A stretch of DNA of 64,000 nucleotides from Lachnospiraceae bacterium (GTDB taxonomy: Bacteria; Bacillota; Clostridia; Lachnospirales; Lachnospiraceae). Numbering within the stretch: the first letter of the stretch is position 1; every line of letters starts with the position of its first letter. The position numbers and the translations under genes are program-made. Below the pieces are notes generated by a model. It had not been told where the DNA came from, did not search any database, and worked only from the letters and a program-made list of their open reading frames with translations. The stretch is from NCBI GenBank assembly GCA_014804425.1, contig JAAUZV010000020.1, forward strand, positions 1 to 64,000. Direction: 5' to 3'. Below are positions 17,774-27,109 of the stretch, one piece after another.

Positions 17774-17928
17774 CAATATTTATACTCATGTTCTTCCCAG
17801 GGATCACACAGAAGAATTGCCGATCCGCTGTCGGCATGCTTTGCCTGCTTGGCGGGCGCAGCGAATACCAGCGACAGGGCTGCGGCAGTGACCAGACATA
17901 ATGCAATCATACGTTTTTTAATGTTCAT
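17770..17928 (-). CDS. Small secreted peptide, possible signalling propeptide
   Basis: This 52-residue peptide has a clear signal sequence: M-N-I-K-K-R, a hydrophobic core to about residue 21, then A-A-P-A. The exported part would be about 30 residues, rich in Lys/His at first and ending D-P-W-E-E-H-E-Y-K-Y-C. The start at 17928 is firm: AAAGGAGG lies eight bases ahead. Its TAA (17770-17772) overlaps the TAA of the HTH-TPR regulator (17771-17773) on the other strand. Adjacency to an RRNPP-like receptor makes it a candidate pheromone precursor. It could also be a small secreted protein of other use; no match to a known pheromone family was recognised. Confidence 0.7.
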   Translation of the reverse strand: MNIKKRMIALCLVTAAALSLVFAAPAKQAKHADSGSAILLCDPWEEHEYKYC

Positions 17929-17956
17929 ACGGATACCTCCTTTGTATAAGGGAACG

Positions 17957-17977
17957 ACTTCATGCTTCGCATGAAGT
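17957..17977. promoter_or_regulatory. Palindrome before the small peptide gene
   Basis: ACTTCATGC (17957-17965) and GCATGAAGT (17969-17977) are perfect arms around TTC, about 30 bases ahead of the peptide start codon. It may be the operator for the adjacent HTH-TPR regulator or an mRNA hairpin. Confidence 0.5.
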
Positions 17978-18017
17978 ACATGACCGGTTTCAAGCAAAGT
18001 ATAAAAGAACTACGAAG

Positions 18018-18076
18018 AAAGAGCCATGACGTTTTTGGAAAATCAATTAATATTTCCGAAAACGTCATGGCTCTTT
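18018..18076. terminator. Long hairpin, probable bidirectional terminator
   Basis: AAAGAGCCATGACGTTTT pairs with AAAACGTCATGGCTCTTT (18 bases) and the pairing continues inward through GGAAA/TTTCC after one wobble. Both outer ends are T-rich in the outgoing direction. No gene transcribed into it was found in 18077-18180, so it may insulate the peptide gene from its surroundings. Confidence 0.6.
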
Positions 18077-18190
18077 TACGGTGCGGTGGTTACAATGGAA
18101 AATACAGAAGAAGCAAAATGCGTTATGATGCGCAATACGACATGGAAGTAATATTGATATAAGTATGTGCGAAAGGCGATGAAAAGCGGG

Positions 18191-18219
18191 TTAATAAAAG
18201 CGGTGAAGGGGGATACAAT
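18191..18219 (+). promoter_or_regulatory. Candidate promoter of the secretion operon
   Basis: TTAATA (18191-18196) and TACAAT (18214-18219) are 17 bases apart, about 105 bases ahead of the small secreted protein gene. The stretch 18077-18190 shows no convincing gene. Confidence 0.45.
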
Positions 18220-18324
18220 ATGGACGATTAGCAGGGAGAAGCGGAGGAAAATGCCAGTGGAGTTACAACGTATTAGTGCATAGCATGAGATGAGAGTTTT
18301 ATTAAACTCAAGAAGGTGGTAAAG

Positions 18325-18750
18325 ATGAAAGGTACAAAGAAGTCAACGAGGATCATAGTAAACCTTTTTGTTGGAATGTTCCTGATTGCAAGCAGTTTTG
18401 CGAGTTTTGCGGATTCGGGAGAAGTGCAGATTTATATTTATCCAAATCAAGTTTGGACGGGAGATTATGAAAATACTGACTCGCGTACGGGGAACTATTC
18501 AACTGTATATGCAAGAAACCATGCGGTACGACCAATATCGGGAACGGACAATTACGCGAAAATTAAGGCAAGGGCAACAAACGGTTATGGCTTGGTAATC
18601 ACAGATACTTATGTTTTAGACGAGAGTGCAAGCTCCTATACATCACTTAAAATCAAAGAAGGGTATTTATCGACTAAGCTTGTGGGATTTGAATTTAGCG
18701 GGAACACAGAAAAGGATGCTTATGCGACTGTTTCCTATGATGGACGATAG
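18325..18750 (+). CDS. Small secreted protein of unknown function
   Basis: This 141-residue protein has a signal peptide (basic M-K-G-T-K-K-S-T-R, hydrophobic core, F-A-S-F-A-D near 29-34). The mature part, about 108 residues, is rich in Tyr, Thr, Ser and Asn and looks all-beta. Motifs seen are Q-I-Y-I-Y-P-N-Q-V, Y-A-K-I-K-A-R-A and a C-terminal A-Y-A-T-V-S-Y-D-G. There are no Cys residues after the signal peptide. The ATG at 18325 is preceded by AAGGTGG. It is the first gene of an operon with two membrane proteins, an ABC ATPase and an exporter-like protein, like secreted bacteriocin-type proteins. I do not recognise a family with confidence. Confidence 0.7.
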   Translation: MKGTKKSTRIIVNLFVGMFLIASSFASFADSGEVQIYIYPNQVWTGDYENTDSRTGNYSTVYARNHAVRPISGTDNYAKIKARATNGYGLVITDTYVLDESASSYTSLKIKEGYLSTKLVGFEFSGNTEKDAYATVSYDGR

Positions 18751-18779
18751 GATAAAAAACTGTGATTAGGAGAAACGGT

Positions 18780-19619
18780 GTGCGAAAACTGGTAGTGTAT
18801 CAGACAACATTTTTGTTGAGGCAGAGGGAGGCTGTCGCGTCGTTCCTGCTGCTTATGTGGTTCGTCATCGGTAATTATTTGGGTAATGTCACCACCTTTC
18901 GAGGGATGGACGTTACCCAAATGTATTATCCGCTCAAGATGATGACATTAAGTTATAACAGAGTCAATTACAATGCGGATATTACGACACTGTTCATCAT
19001 GCTCTATCCAATCCTAGTGACGCTGCCGGCGGGTTTTTCCTATGTAAAAGAGCAACAGACCCGGGAGGAAGTATACCTGATTACCCGGATCGGAAAGAAG
19101 AGCTATTTAAGGAGCAGGCTGTGGGCATCGTTTTTTACAACGGCAGTCGTTTTTTCTATTCCCTTTTTGCTTGAGATAGTTTTGTACGCAGTATCTTTTC
19201 CTATGAAAGCAAAAAATGATTTTTTTCATTTGGGACTTTATGAGCCCGAATATGCTCAGATGGTTCATCGTTATTTGGGAAGCTCCCTTTATGTGTATTC
19301 GCCGGTGCTTTATGCTGTCATTATGAGTTTGTTTTTTGGGTTGTTATCAGGAATGCTGGGGGTGATTCCGGTAGCAGTGTCACTGGCATTTCCGGTTCGA
19401 TTTCGTGTGTTTTTGTTTTTGCCTGTTTATTTGCTACTCAATGCAACAAGCTATATCCAGACCATACGCAGAGGAGGCATTACCTGTAACTGGTATGACT
19501 ATATGTTGTTATTTCAGGATGAACCAAAGAACATTTGGTTTCTTGTCATAGGAATCGGGATTGTTCTTGTGCTGATCATTGGCCTTTCTTTTGCGGGAAG
19601 GAAGAGAGAAGCATGGTAG
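18780..19619 (+). CDS. ABC-2-like membrane protein
   Basis: This 279-residue protein has about six membrane helices: one near residues 20-40, one near 70-90, then a group from 115 to 275. It has the length and layout of an ABC-2-type permease but no clear family motif. The GTG at 18780 was chosen because TAGGAGA precedes it; an earlier in-frame GTG at 18762 lacks one. Its stop overlaps the start of the next gene. It probably forms a transporter with that gene and the ATPase at 20449. Confidence 0.65.
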   Translation: MRKLVVYQTTFLLRQREAVASFLLLMWFVIGNYLGNVTTFRGMDVTQMYYPLKMMTLSYNRVNYNADITTLFIMLYPILVTLPAGFSYVKEQQTREEVYLITRIGKKSYLRSRLWASFFTTAVVFSIPFLLEIVLYAVSFPMKAKNDFFHLGLYEPEYAQMVHRYLGSSLYVYSPVLYAVIMSLFFGLLSGMLGVIPVAVSLAFPVRFRVFLFLPVYLLLNATSYIQTIRRGGITCNWYDYMLLFQDEPKNIWFLVIGIGIVLVLIIGLSFAGRKREAW

Positions 19620-20446
19620 TTGTATGGTACAAAAAAAGCATGGTGATTCTGCTTGGAATCATCTCAGGGATTCTTGTATCACTTGCATTTATCAGACCTT
19701 ATCAGGATGAGATCCCATTGGCGGAGCTTGTGCTGCAATTGAGTGGGGCAAGGGGAACATTTGCATTGGGGTGCTCTTTGACGGAGCTTGTTAGGTTTAT
19801 GCTGTGCATGGTACCGAATGTACTGATTGTCATGGTACTTGGAAATCAACTGTATCGACATTTCTGTACAGCCAGCATTTATGTGTTCAGCAGGTGCCCG
19901 AACCGTTTGGCGTGGTATCGGAATTCGCTTGTACCGCTGTTTGCACATGTGCTCTTGTTTAAAGTGGTGTTTGTTGCGGGGGCTGTTTTGGCGGCAATGC
20001 CGCGGTGTCGGATCATGGTCAGCCGGGGAGGCGTGTTGTTACTCGGCGCTCATGTGCTGATTTACCTATTATGGATTTTCGGATGGGTATTGTTGACCAA
20101 TCTGCTTGCAATCGGGCTTGGCAGCAGCCGGGCTTTTTTAATAGTCATGACGGTGCAGGCGCTTTGCACGGCATCGCTTGCGATTATCGGTGTTTTGGAG
20201 AAAAAGCAGATGTCTCAGAATGTGATTGAGAGACTGCTCTGGTTTAACCCGGTCGCTCATACAGTTTTTAGCTGGCATCAGGGCGCGCCGTTTACTAAGG
20301 AGCTTGCAGAAAGCCGATATGCGCTAAATTTGGGCTTTTCTGCGGTGTTGTTGCTATTGTTCGATACGGCGATCGTAGTGCTGGGAGGCATCTTCGTAAA
20401 AAATCGGGATTTATTATCAGAGAATAGAGAAACGGAGGAAGGCTGA
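19613..20446 (+). CDS. ABC-2-like membrane protein
   Basis: This 277-residue membrane protein has about six helices spread from residue 8 to 265, in the same size class as the preceding gene. The ATG at 19613 overlaps the previous TAG (ATGGTAG), and GGAAGGAAGAG serves as ribosome site. Only two bases separate it from the ATPase gene. With the upstream gene it likely makes a heterodimeric membrane part of an ABC transporter. No substrate clue is visible beyond the secreted protein at the operon head. Confidence 0.65.
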   Translation: MVVVWYKKSMVILLGIISGILVSLAFIRPYQDEIPLAELVLQLSGARGTFALGCSLTELVRFMLCMVPNVLIVMVLGNQLYRHFCTASIYVFSRCPNRLAWYRNSLVPLFAHVLLFKVVFVAGAVLAAMPRCRIMVSRGGVLLLGAHVLIYLLWIFGWVLLTNLLAIGLGSSRAFLIVMTVQALCTASLAIIGVLEKKQMSQNVIERLLWFNPVAHTVFSWHQGAPFTKELAESRYALNLGFSAVLLLLFDTAIVVLGGIFVKNRDLLSENRETEEG

Positions 20447-20448
20447 GA

Positions 20449-21093
20449 ATGAGCCTGATCGCACAAGGAGTGTCAAAAAGGATAAAAGACAAACAGATAC
20501 TGCGGGATGTCAGTTTGGATATGAAGCCTGGGGCAGTATATGGTTTTTGCGGTCGGAACGGTTCCGGAAAGACGATGCTGTTTCGGGCGTTGTCAGGTCT
20601 GATGCGTATTGACTCAGGAAAAATCTATTGGAAGGGCCAGGAGCTGCATAAGGATTTTTCCGTGCTTCCGAGTCTGGGGATTGTGCTGGAACATGCGGGA
20701 CTTTATCCAAATATGACCGGGTTGGAGAACCTGTCTTATCTTGCGGGGTTAAAAGGAATCATAGGAAAAGATGAAATGTGTGAAGCGCTTGAGCGGGTAG
20801 GGCTTGAACCTTATGATAAGAGAGTGTACGGCAAATATTCCATGGGTATGAAACAGCGGATTGCAATCGCGCAGGCGATCATGGAGCGTCCGGACGTCAT
20901 CATGCTGGACGAGCCGACGAATGGATTGGATGAGGCAGGGGTACAGGAGATCAGAGCACTCATCGGGCAGGAGAGAAAAAGAGGGGCGCTGATCTTGTTG
21001 GCGAGCCATAACAAAGAAGACATGAACCTGTTAGCGGATTGTGTCTACCAGATAGCGGATGGATGCCTGAAAGGGAAAGGTGTAGATCAGTGA
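20449..21093 (+). CDS. ABC transporter ATP-binding protein
   Basis: This 214-residue ATPase is complete: Walker A G-R-N-G-S-G-K-T near 37, signature Y-S-M-G-M-K-Q-R near 130, Walker B V-I-M-L-D-E-P-T-N-G-L-D near 150, and the H-loop His in L-A-S-H-N near 187. The type (CcmA/BcrA-like) pairs with ABC-2 permeases, matching the two preceding membrane proteins. Its TGA overlaps the GTG start of the next gene. Confidence 0.9.
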   Translation: MSLIAQGVSKRIKDKQILRDVSLDMKPGAVYGFCGRNGSGKTMLFRALSGLMRIDSGKIYWKGQELHKDFSVLPSLGIVLEHAGLYPNMTGLENLSYLAGLKGIIGKDEMCEALERVGLEPYDKRVYGKYSMGMKQRIAIAQAIMERPDVIMLDEPTNGLDEAGVQEIRALIGQERKRGALILLASHNKEDMNLLADCVYQIADGCLKGKGVDQ

Positions 21094-21749
21094 AGCTGCG
21101 TGGGGCGCTAATTGTTACTATGGCGGCGTTTTTGTTTGCCGCCTGCTATGGAATCTATGAAAAAAGAACTTATACGGATGTCACGCAGGATACATCTTAT
21201 CTGGAAACGGTGTATGTAGCGGAGATCCCCGAAAATTTTGCACTGTCATGCTGCGAAGAATTGGAGAAGATATTGCCGGAGGCTCCAATCGTCATCAAGG
21301 TATCCCCTGTGGGAGAATTGGAACATCTTGCCAGAACGAGCAGGCAGAGAGTTAGGGTGCAAGCCGTTCTACAAGGAGAGGGTGTTTGGGTGGATGAGGA
21401 AATCTATCTTACCAAAACCACATGGAATCTGTACCCGTCTTATATGGGATTTGCAATGGACAGAGGGTTTGTTAATCTCATGGAGATCGGAGAAGAATAT
21501 CTGGTGTTCGTCGGAGAACAGGCGGATGGTTTAGGGGAGAAGACGCCGGTATATGAATTGTATGGTGAGACTGTGATCGCACCGGTATTTTCTTATCGGA
21601 CACATGAAAATAAGATAATAGGGACGGACGGCGTATCGACCTATGTTCCGTACCGCGAGGTGGCCGGAAATGAATTTTTTGCAGTATCGCAAACGGCAAT
21701 GGATGCGTTTTTATCATTAAAGAGGGAAATGATGAAACGGTATGGATAG
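21090..21749 (+). CDS. Membrane-anchored extracytoplasmic protein
   Basis: This 219-residue protein begins with a hydrophobic stretch (residues about 5-20) ending F-A-A-C, which could be a lipobox with an unusual Phe or simply an anchor. The rest, about 195 residues, is hydrophilic and probably outside the membrane. The start is a GTG at 21090 overlapping the ATPase TGA, with AAAGG upstream. I recognise no family. Its place between the ATPase and the exporter-like gene suggests an accessory or immunity role in the same system. Confidence 0.65.
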   Translation: MKLRGALIVTMAAFLFAACYGIYEKRTYTDVTQDTSYLETVYVAEIPENFALSCCEELEKILPEAPIVIKVSPVGELEHLARTSRQRVRVQAVLQGEGVWVDEEIYLTKTTWNLYPSYMGFAMDRGFVNLMEIGEEYLVFVGEQADGLGEKTPVYELYGETVIAPVFSYRTHENKIIGTDGVSTYVPYREVAGNEFFAVSQTAMDAFLSLKREMMKRYG

Positions 21750-21793
21750 GTTGCACTAAAACTGATATTCAAAAGATAAGGGGGGTATAACGG

Positions 21794-23377
21794 ATGCAAA
21801 ATGGTAACTTGAGGATGATTAGCTCTTGTTTATTAACTGCCTTATTAAGTATAGTGCTAAATGCGGTTTATAGCGCTATGATCGGTTTCGCAGGAAAAAC
21901 GCTTTTAATCGCAATGGGGAGGACAACGGGATATTCAGGTCTTAGTATCTTAGTTCCGGCTGTTGCACTTTTTATAGCGGTAAAAGCATTGATTCCCTGC
22001 ATGCGATATAGAATGATAAAAAATCGGTACGCGAGGTTTCGGGAGTTGTTTAGGCTTCCGTACAAGTGCTATGCACGGCGTACGGTGGATAAATATATAG
22101 CACTTTTTGTTAATGATATGGATGAATATGAGGCGGAGTACTTTACTGCAAGCAAGGGGATGATGGTGAATAGCGGTATGGTCGTTGTTGCGACAAGTAT
22201 TCTTATGATAATGGAGCGACGGCTTTTCGTGATAATCTTGATTCCGACATTATTGATACTCGGAGCGGTAGCGATTCTCAAAAGGTATATGGTACACCTG
22301 CGATTGGTAGTTTCCGGGGAGGAGAAGGATGATCGGACAGACCTGTATGGACAGGAAAAAATATGCGGTCATCTCAGTATTCTGTTTACGATTGTTGGAC
22401 TTATGTATGTTGCCGCGGGAATGGCGGACGGAACTCTTTTGTTAGGGCGTGCAATGTTTCTTGTTCTTCTTGTAAACATCATGGAGCAGAATGTATCAGC
22501 GTTGTTTCCGGCAGTCAGTCATTATTTGGTGGCGCGTGAGCGTTTAGAAAGAGCGTTCGCAGATTTGGATGAAGAACAGGACATAATGGAATACGGTAAC
22601 GGAGTTCAGGGAACCGATATCGGATTTTCTTTTAAAAAGGATATTATATGCAGGCGGCTTGCATTTTCCTTTGGAAACAGGGTGATATGCAAGCCGTTTG
22701 ATTTATGCCTTCCCTGTGGAAAGAAATATTTGCTGACAGGAAAACCGGGCGCGGGAAAGACGACGCTGATCAATCTGCTTACGGGCGTTTATGAAACATA
22801 TGAGGGAAAGATTCTGTATGATGATGTAGACATTCGCCAGATTCCGCAAAAGGAGTTTCGTGAGGCGGTGGCTGTTATACATAAGGATATCTTTTTATTT
22901 GACGATACAATCCGCAGAAATATCTGCATGTTATCCGCGTATTCTGAGGACGAGGTGATGAGGGCAGTTGAGATGGCAGGACTATCCGAATGGATAAGAA
23001 AGCTTCCGAACGGGTTGGATACGCCGATCACAGATAATGGAAAGGAACTTTCGAATGGCGTGCGGCAGAGGATTGCCATTGCGCGGGCGCTCATTCACAG
23101 ACCGTGCTTTTTGGTGGCTGATGAGATTCATTCGGGGCTTCCGCGGAGGCTGGCGGAAAAGATAGAAGATACCCTGCTGTCTCTCGACATGACGGTTATC
23201 GTGGTATCTCGCAGGAACTACTCGCGTGGAAAAGGTTATGATGCTGTAATCAAAATGGCGCAGGGAAAGGCAGTGCTTGTGCCGTGTAAAGGAGAGATAT
23301 CTTCAGCGCGCATGCGATGGAAAACGTATGATGAAGCAAAGGATGATACCCTATTCGATTGGCGAGCAGAGAATTAA
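21794..23377 (+). CDS. ABC exporter-like protein with degenerate nucleotide-binding domain
   Basis: This 527-residue protein has an N-terminal membrane region (about five helices to residue 245) and a C-terminal ABC domain. Walker A is intact, G-K-P-G-A-G-K-T-T near 317. The signature is L-S-N-G-V rather than L-S-G-G-Q (about 418), the D-loop reads S-G-L-P instead of S-A-L-D, and the H-loop position is Arg (V-V-S-R-R near 470) instead of His. The membrane part is shorter than the usual six helices. These changes suggest weak or no ATP hydrolysis by this site. GGGGGT precedes the ATG at 21794. It ends the secretion operon. Confidence 0.8.
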   Translation: MQNGNLRMISSCLLTALLSIVLNAVYSAMIGFAGKTLLIAMGRTTGYSGLSILVPAVALFIAVKALIPCMRYRMIKNRYARFRELFRLPYKCYARRTVDKYIALFVNDMDEYEAEYFTASKGMMVNSGMVVVATSILMIMERRLFVIILIPTLLILGAVAILKRYMVHLRLVVSGEEKDDRTDLYGQEKICGHLSILFTIVGLMYVAAGMADGTLLLGRAMFLVLLVNIMEQNVSALFPAVSHYLVARERLERAFADLDEEQDIMEYGNGVQGTDIGFSFKKDIICRRLAFSFGNRVICKPFDLCLPCGKKYLLTGKPGAGKTTLINLLTGVYETYEGKILYDDVDIRQIPQKEFREAVAVIHKDIFLFDDTIRRNICMLSAYSEDEVMRAVEMAGLSEWIRKLPNGLDTPITDNGKELSNGVRQRIAIARALIHRPCFLVADEIHSGLPRRLAEKIEDTLLSLDMTVIVVSRRNYSRGKGYDAVIKMAQGKAVLVPCKGEISSARMRWKTYDEAKDDTLFDWRAEN

Positions 23378-23431
23378 AAGAGGCATTACAAAAAGCGCGG
23401 TAGTAATCTCATAAGCGAATCCCAAAAAACT

Positions 23432-23465
23432 GCCGCACAAATCTGTGCGGCGTTTTTTCTCTTTT
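23432..23465. terminator. Bidirectional terminator
   Basis: GCCGCACA (23432-23439) pairs with TGTGCGGC (23444-23451); T-runs follow on both strands. It separates the secretion operon from convergent pyrG. Confidence 0.85.
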
Positions 23466-25078
23466 TATGAATCAGCGTGATGTTTATTTAAGGCAGCAGA
23501 TACGAACCCTTTGAACAGGGGATGCGGTCTGTTCGGTCTTGATTTTAATTCCGGATGCGCCTGTGTGGCAATAAAGAACGGATGCGAGGGAATCTCGCAC
23601 ATTTCCACGATCCTTCCGTCGGGGGAAAGACCTGAGAGGCGCATGCCTTTCTCTGTCAGCACCGCGCGGTAATCGTTATTGACCTCATAGCGGTGTCTGT
23701 GGCGCTCCTGAATGATTTTTTCGCCATAAAGCTGATATGCGAGCGAGGATTCATCCAACACACACGGATAGGTGCCGAGCCGGAGTGTGCCGCCGATGTC
23801 CTCCACACCGTTTTGATCGGGCATTAAGGCAATGACCGGATGAAGCGTGCCGGCATCCAGCTCGATGCTGTGCGCATCTTCATAGCCCACGACATTTCGC
23901 GCATATTCAACGATGGAAAGCTGCATGCCGAGGCAGAGTCCGAGATACGGAATCCCATTGGTGCGGGCGTATTGGATCGCGAAAAGCATGCCGTCGATCC
24001 CGCGGTCGCCGAAGCCGCCCGGAACAAGAATTCCGTTCACGCCGGATAACAGGCCGCTCACATTTTCGGCAGTCACGGTTTCCGAGTCGATCCATTTAAT
24101 ATTAACGGTTGCATGATTGGGAATGCCGCCGTGCTTGAGCGCTTCTACAACGCTGATATAGGCATCATGCAGGGCGGTGTATTTGCCGACCAGAGCAATC
24201 GTGACCTCGTCGGTCGGATTGCGAAGGTCTTCTACCATGGCGCTCCAGTCTTTTAAGTCCGGTTCGCGCTGTTCTAATTCCAGACACTCGCAGGCAACGG
24301 AAGCAAGGTGCTCTTTTTCCATTGCAAGGGGCGCCTCATAGAGGTGCTCCACATCCAGATTCTGCAATACATGACTGTTCGGCACATTACAGAAAAGAGC
24401 GATCTTGTCCTTGATATGCTGATTCAAGGGATACTCGCTGCGGCATACGATAATGTCGGGGCGCAGTCCCAAGCCCTGCAGTTCTTTCACGCTGGCCTGC
24501 GTCGGCTTCGTCTTCATTTCCTGAGATGCGCGCAGATAAGGGATCAGCGTTACATGAATGAGGATGGCATTGTTACGTCCGACCTCATGCTGAAACTGAC
24601 GGATCGCCTCAAGGAAAGGCTGTGATTCAATATCGCCGACCGTGCCGCCGACCTCGATGATGGCGATCCTTGTCTCGTCATCGGTGAAATTGCGGTAAAA
24701 ACGGCTTTTGATCTCATTGGTGATATGGGGGATGACCTGAACGGTGCCGCCGCCGTAATCACCGCGCCGTTCCTTTTGCAGAACGGACCAGTAAATCTTT
24801 CCGGTCGTCACGTTGGAATTCTTGTCCAGATTTTCGTCGATAAAACGCTCATAATGTCCGAGATCTAAATCGGTTTCGGTGCCGTCGTCCGTGACGAATA
24901 CCTCGCCGTGCTGAACCGGATTCATCGTTCCGGGATCGATATTGATATAAGGGTCAAACTTCTGCATGGTAACTTTGTAGCCGCGTGCCTTTAATAATCT
25001 GCCGAGCGATGCGGCGGTAATCCCTTTTCCGAGACCGGATACAACGCCGCCGGTAACAAAGACGTATTTGACTGCCAT
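23465..25078 (-). CDS. pyrG: CTP synthase
   Basis: This 537-residue enzyme makes CTP from UTP, ATP and glutamine. The N-terminal synthetase domain starts [16 protein letters not shown]; the C-terminal class I glutaminase has its Cys in G-L-C-L-G-M-Q near 385 and the His/Glu pair in A-H-P-E-L near 520. The start at 25078 is fixed by AGGAGG. A TATAAT at 25119-25124 on the minus strand is the likely -10 element. The length is normal and the gene stands alone. Confidence 0.97.
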   Translation of the reverse strand: MAVKYVFVTGGVVSGLGKGITAASLGRLLKARGYKVTMQKFDPYINIDPGTMNPVQHGEVFVTDDGTETDLDLGHYERFIDENLDKNSNVTTGKIYWSVLQKERRGDYGGGTVQVIPHITNEIKSRFYRNFTDDETRIAIIEVGGTVGDIESQPFLEAIRQFQHEVGRNNAILIHVTLIPYLRASQEMKTKPTQASVKELQGLGLRPDIIVCRSEYPLNQHIKDKIALFCNVPNSHVLQNLDVEHLYEAPLAMEKEHLASVACECLELEQREPDLKDWSAMVEDLRNPTDEVTIALVGKYTALHDAYISVVEALKHGGIPNHATVNIKWIDSETVTAENVSGLLSGVNGILVPGGFGDRGIDGMLFAIQYARTNGIPYLGLCLGMQLSIVEYARNVVGYEDAHSIELDAGTLHPVIALMPDQNGVEDIGGTLRLGTYPCVLDESSLAYQLYGEKIIQERHRHRYEVNNDYRAVLTEKGMRLSGLSPDGRIVEMCEIPSHPFFIATQAHPELKSRPNRPHPLFKGFVSAALNKHHADS

Positions 25079-25173
25079 AGTGTTCCTCCTAAAGTGTTGT
25101 AAAAAACAATACATCACCATTATATAACGGTTCGCAGACAAAAATCTACTCATTTCTTAAAAAAAGAAAAGAA

Positions 25174-27015
25174 TTATGGTGTATCGATCCGGCTTAAATG
25201 AAAACCGTATGAGGACTCTTCCACAGAATAAAGAATATCCCATTCCGCACATCCGGGCGGATAAAGGGGGGACGGATCAATATTGGTCGTAGTGAGCAGC
25301 CATGCGGCGAGCGGATAGCCGTTCTTCCACCCGTTTGCATCCACCAGCCGGTCATACCAGATGTCATTTTTTAAGATATAAATATCCGTCGGGATCCGGT
25401 CTGGATGCAGGCGGTAATAATCACCGAGGCGGTCAAGCAGAAGATCGGCAGCCAAACTTCCAGAGGCGGAAAATGTTGAGATCCACGAGGAATACACGCC
25501 GTAAGGGCGGTCTGCGTATAAATAGCACCACGGGCTGGAAGTGACAAACAATACGGGCTCGGACGAGCCGTTCCGGTAATTGCGGATTTCCGCAAGCAGG
25601 GTGTTGTAAGCGTCCGCGTGCTCTTTTGTGGTGCAGACGCCGGCAAGCGGACCTTCCGTGATCTTCGTATCCAGCGCGGCGACGGAAGGCTCCCAAAAGG
25701 CGTGAACCGATTTTGCGTAGCATTCGGTGCAGAGCTGGGAAAGAAAGAGCAGGGCGGCGGCGCAGAGTACGAGCGGCGTCGTGAAGCGGCCGCTTATCCT
25801 GACGGTCAGGATGGCTTCCTTTGCTGCTGTTACCGTCGCATTCGCGCCAAGCTGCTCTTTTAAGAAATCCCAAATAAGAAGCACGCTGCCGATCAGCGCG
25901 ACGGGCATTCCCATGCAGATCGCGTTTTCCCCCTGATTGGATGCCGCGCCGAGGCAGAACGCATAAAACATGCCGAGGCACCAAAGGAAAAGAAATACGC
26001 GGTGATTCTTTTTTCGGGTGAGCAGATAGGCGGAAAGACCGCATAATGTGATCGGGAACATGATGTAATTATAGTCAGTCCGGATGGACGGAATATGGAT
26101 CATGACCGCCGTTGCCGTGGTGAGCGCGGTCATGCTGAAATACATCCATGCATGTGTTTTTTTTCGGTCAATGAGTGAGAGCACGGTCAGCAGAAGCCAT
26201 ATGGCGACAAACGAGCCGAATGTGGAGCGCATGACGTACCAAGCGCTGTAAAGGATGTCTTTTACGGAGCGGGAAGCATGTTCGGGATCATGAAGGATCG
26301 CGGGAAGATTTTCCATGATCGTTTTGATGTCGGCCCGGCATAATATAAAAAGGAAAAGACAGGCGGCAGGAAGCGCCGCGCCGAGCGTAAAAATAAGCAG
26401 ACCGCGTCCGTATTTACGGAGAGAAGCGTTTACGGCCAGTGCGATGAGAAAGACCGCCGCGCACAGCAGATACAACAGGATAATATAAGGATTGGCGATG
26501 ACGGCGACGGCATAGAAAAAGCCCGCAAAAAGAAATCCGATGCGTCCCTCTGTCTTGCAGTGGGAGAGCAGCGACAGGCAGAGTGCCATTGCCATCAGCG
26601 CGAAGGTGTTATAGGACAATGCCATGATGTCATAGGGTGAGTAAACGGCGAACAGCAGCACCGCGCAGAGCGCGCCATAGCGGTAACGCCGCAGGATAAG
26701 ATAAAGAAATACGGCGGTGAGAAGCTGCATGGCGGTATAAATATAGCGGAAATGCAGGATGATCCCATCCGTTCCTCCCGCGATCAGCGCATGAAGCCGG
26801 TAAAAGGGCAAAAGAAGAACACCGCTGAGCTGCGAAAGGTTCCATTCTTCCGAAAGCAGGGCGTCGCCGAAGGAGAGCCGCTGTGCCAGCGTCAGATAAA
26901 ATGGTTCGTCACAGCCGCCGTAACCATAACGGCATTTCCAAAGAAAAAAGAAAAGCAGCGGCACAAGTGCGCACGCAAACAGCAGGTCGCAGAGCGGGAG
27001 GCGTTGTTTTTTCAT
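25174..27015 (-). CDS. Large GT-C-like membrane glycosyltransferase, hypothetical
   Basis: This 613-residue protein has about ten to twelve helices between residues 10 and 430, followed by an extracytoplasmic domain of about 180 residues. The short first loop carries an acidic pair in G-G-C-D-E-P-F-Y near 34-41, the place where GT-C glycosyltransferases (PMT/ArnT type) keep catalytic Asp/Glu. This fits a lipid-linked sugar donor enzyme, but the family is not certain. An AAGAAAGG site precedes the start. There are no surface-polysaccharide genes beside it. Confidence 0.6.
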   Translation of the reverse strand: MKKQRLPLCDLLFACALVPLLFFFLWKCRYGYGGCDEPFYLTLAQRLSFGDALLSEEWNLSQLSGVLLLPFYRLHALIAGGTDGIILHFRYIYTAMQLLTAVFLYLILRRYRYGALCAVLLFAVYSPYDIMALSYNTFALMAMALCLSLLSHCKTEGRIGFLFAGFFYAVAVIANPYIILLYLLCAAVFLIALAVNASLRKYGRGLLIFTLGAALPAACLFLFILCRADIKTIMENLPAILHDPEHASRSVKDILYSAWYVMRSTFGSFVAIWLLLTVLSLIDRKKTHAWMYFSMTALTTATAVMIHIPSIRTDYNYIMFPITLCGLSAYLLTRKKNHRVFLFLWCLGMFYAFCLGAASNQGENAICMGMPVALIGSVLLIWDFLKEQLGANATVTAAKEAILTVRISGRFTTPLVLCAAALLFLSQLCTECYAKSVHAFWEPSVAALDTKITEGPLAGVCTTKEHADAYNTLLAEIRNYRNGSSEPVLFVTSSPWCYLYADRPYGVYSSWISTFSASGSLAADLLLDRLGDYYRLHPDRIPTDIYILKNDIWYDRLVDANGWKNGYPLAAWLLTTTNIDPSPLYPPGCAEWDILYSVEESSYGFHLSRIDTP

Positions 27016-27109
27016 AAACCGTAATCCTTTCTTACAAACTCGTTTCTATTTTATCCCATTCCAAACATGGGAACAACCATAAATTCATTTTCTTTTCATA
27101 AAAGAATAG

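Noticed and set aside
18179..18283. 34-codon frame starting M-K-S-G-L-I-K-A
   Set aside because: The ribosome site is too close to the ATG, no family is recognisable, and the best promoter of the downstream operon lies inside the frame.
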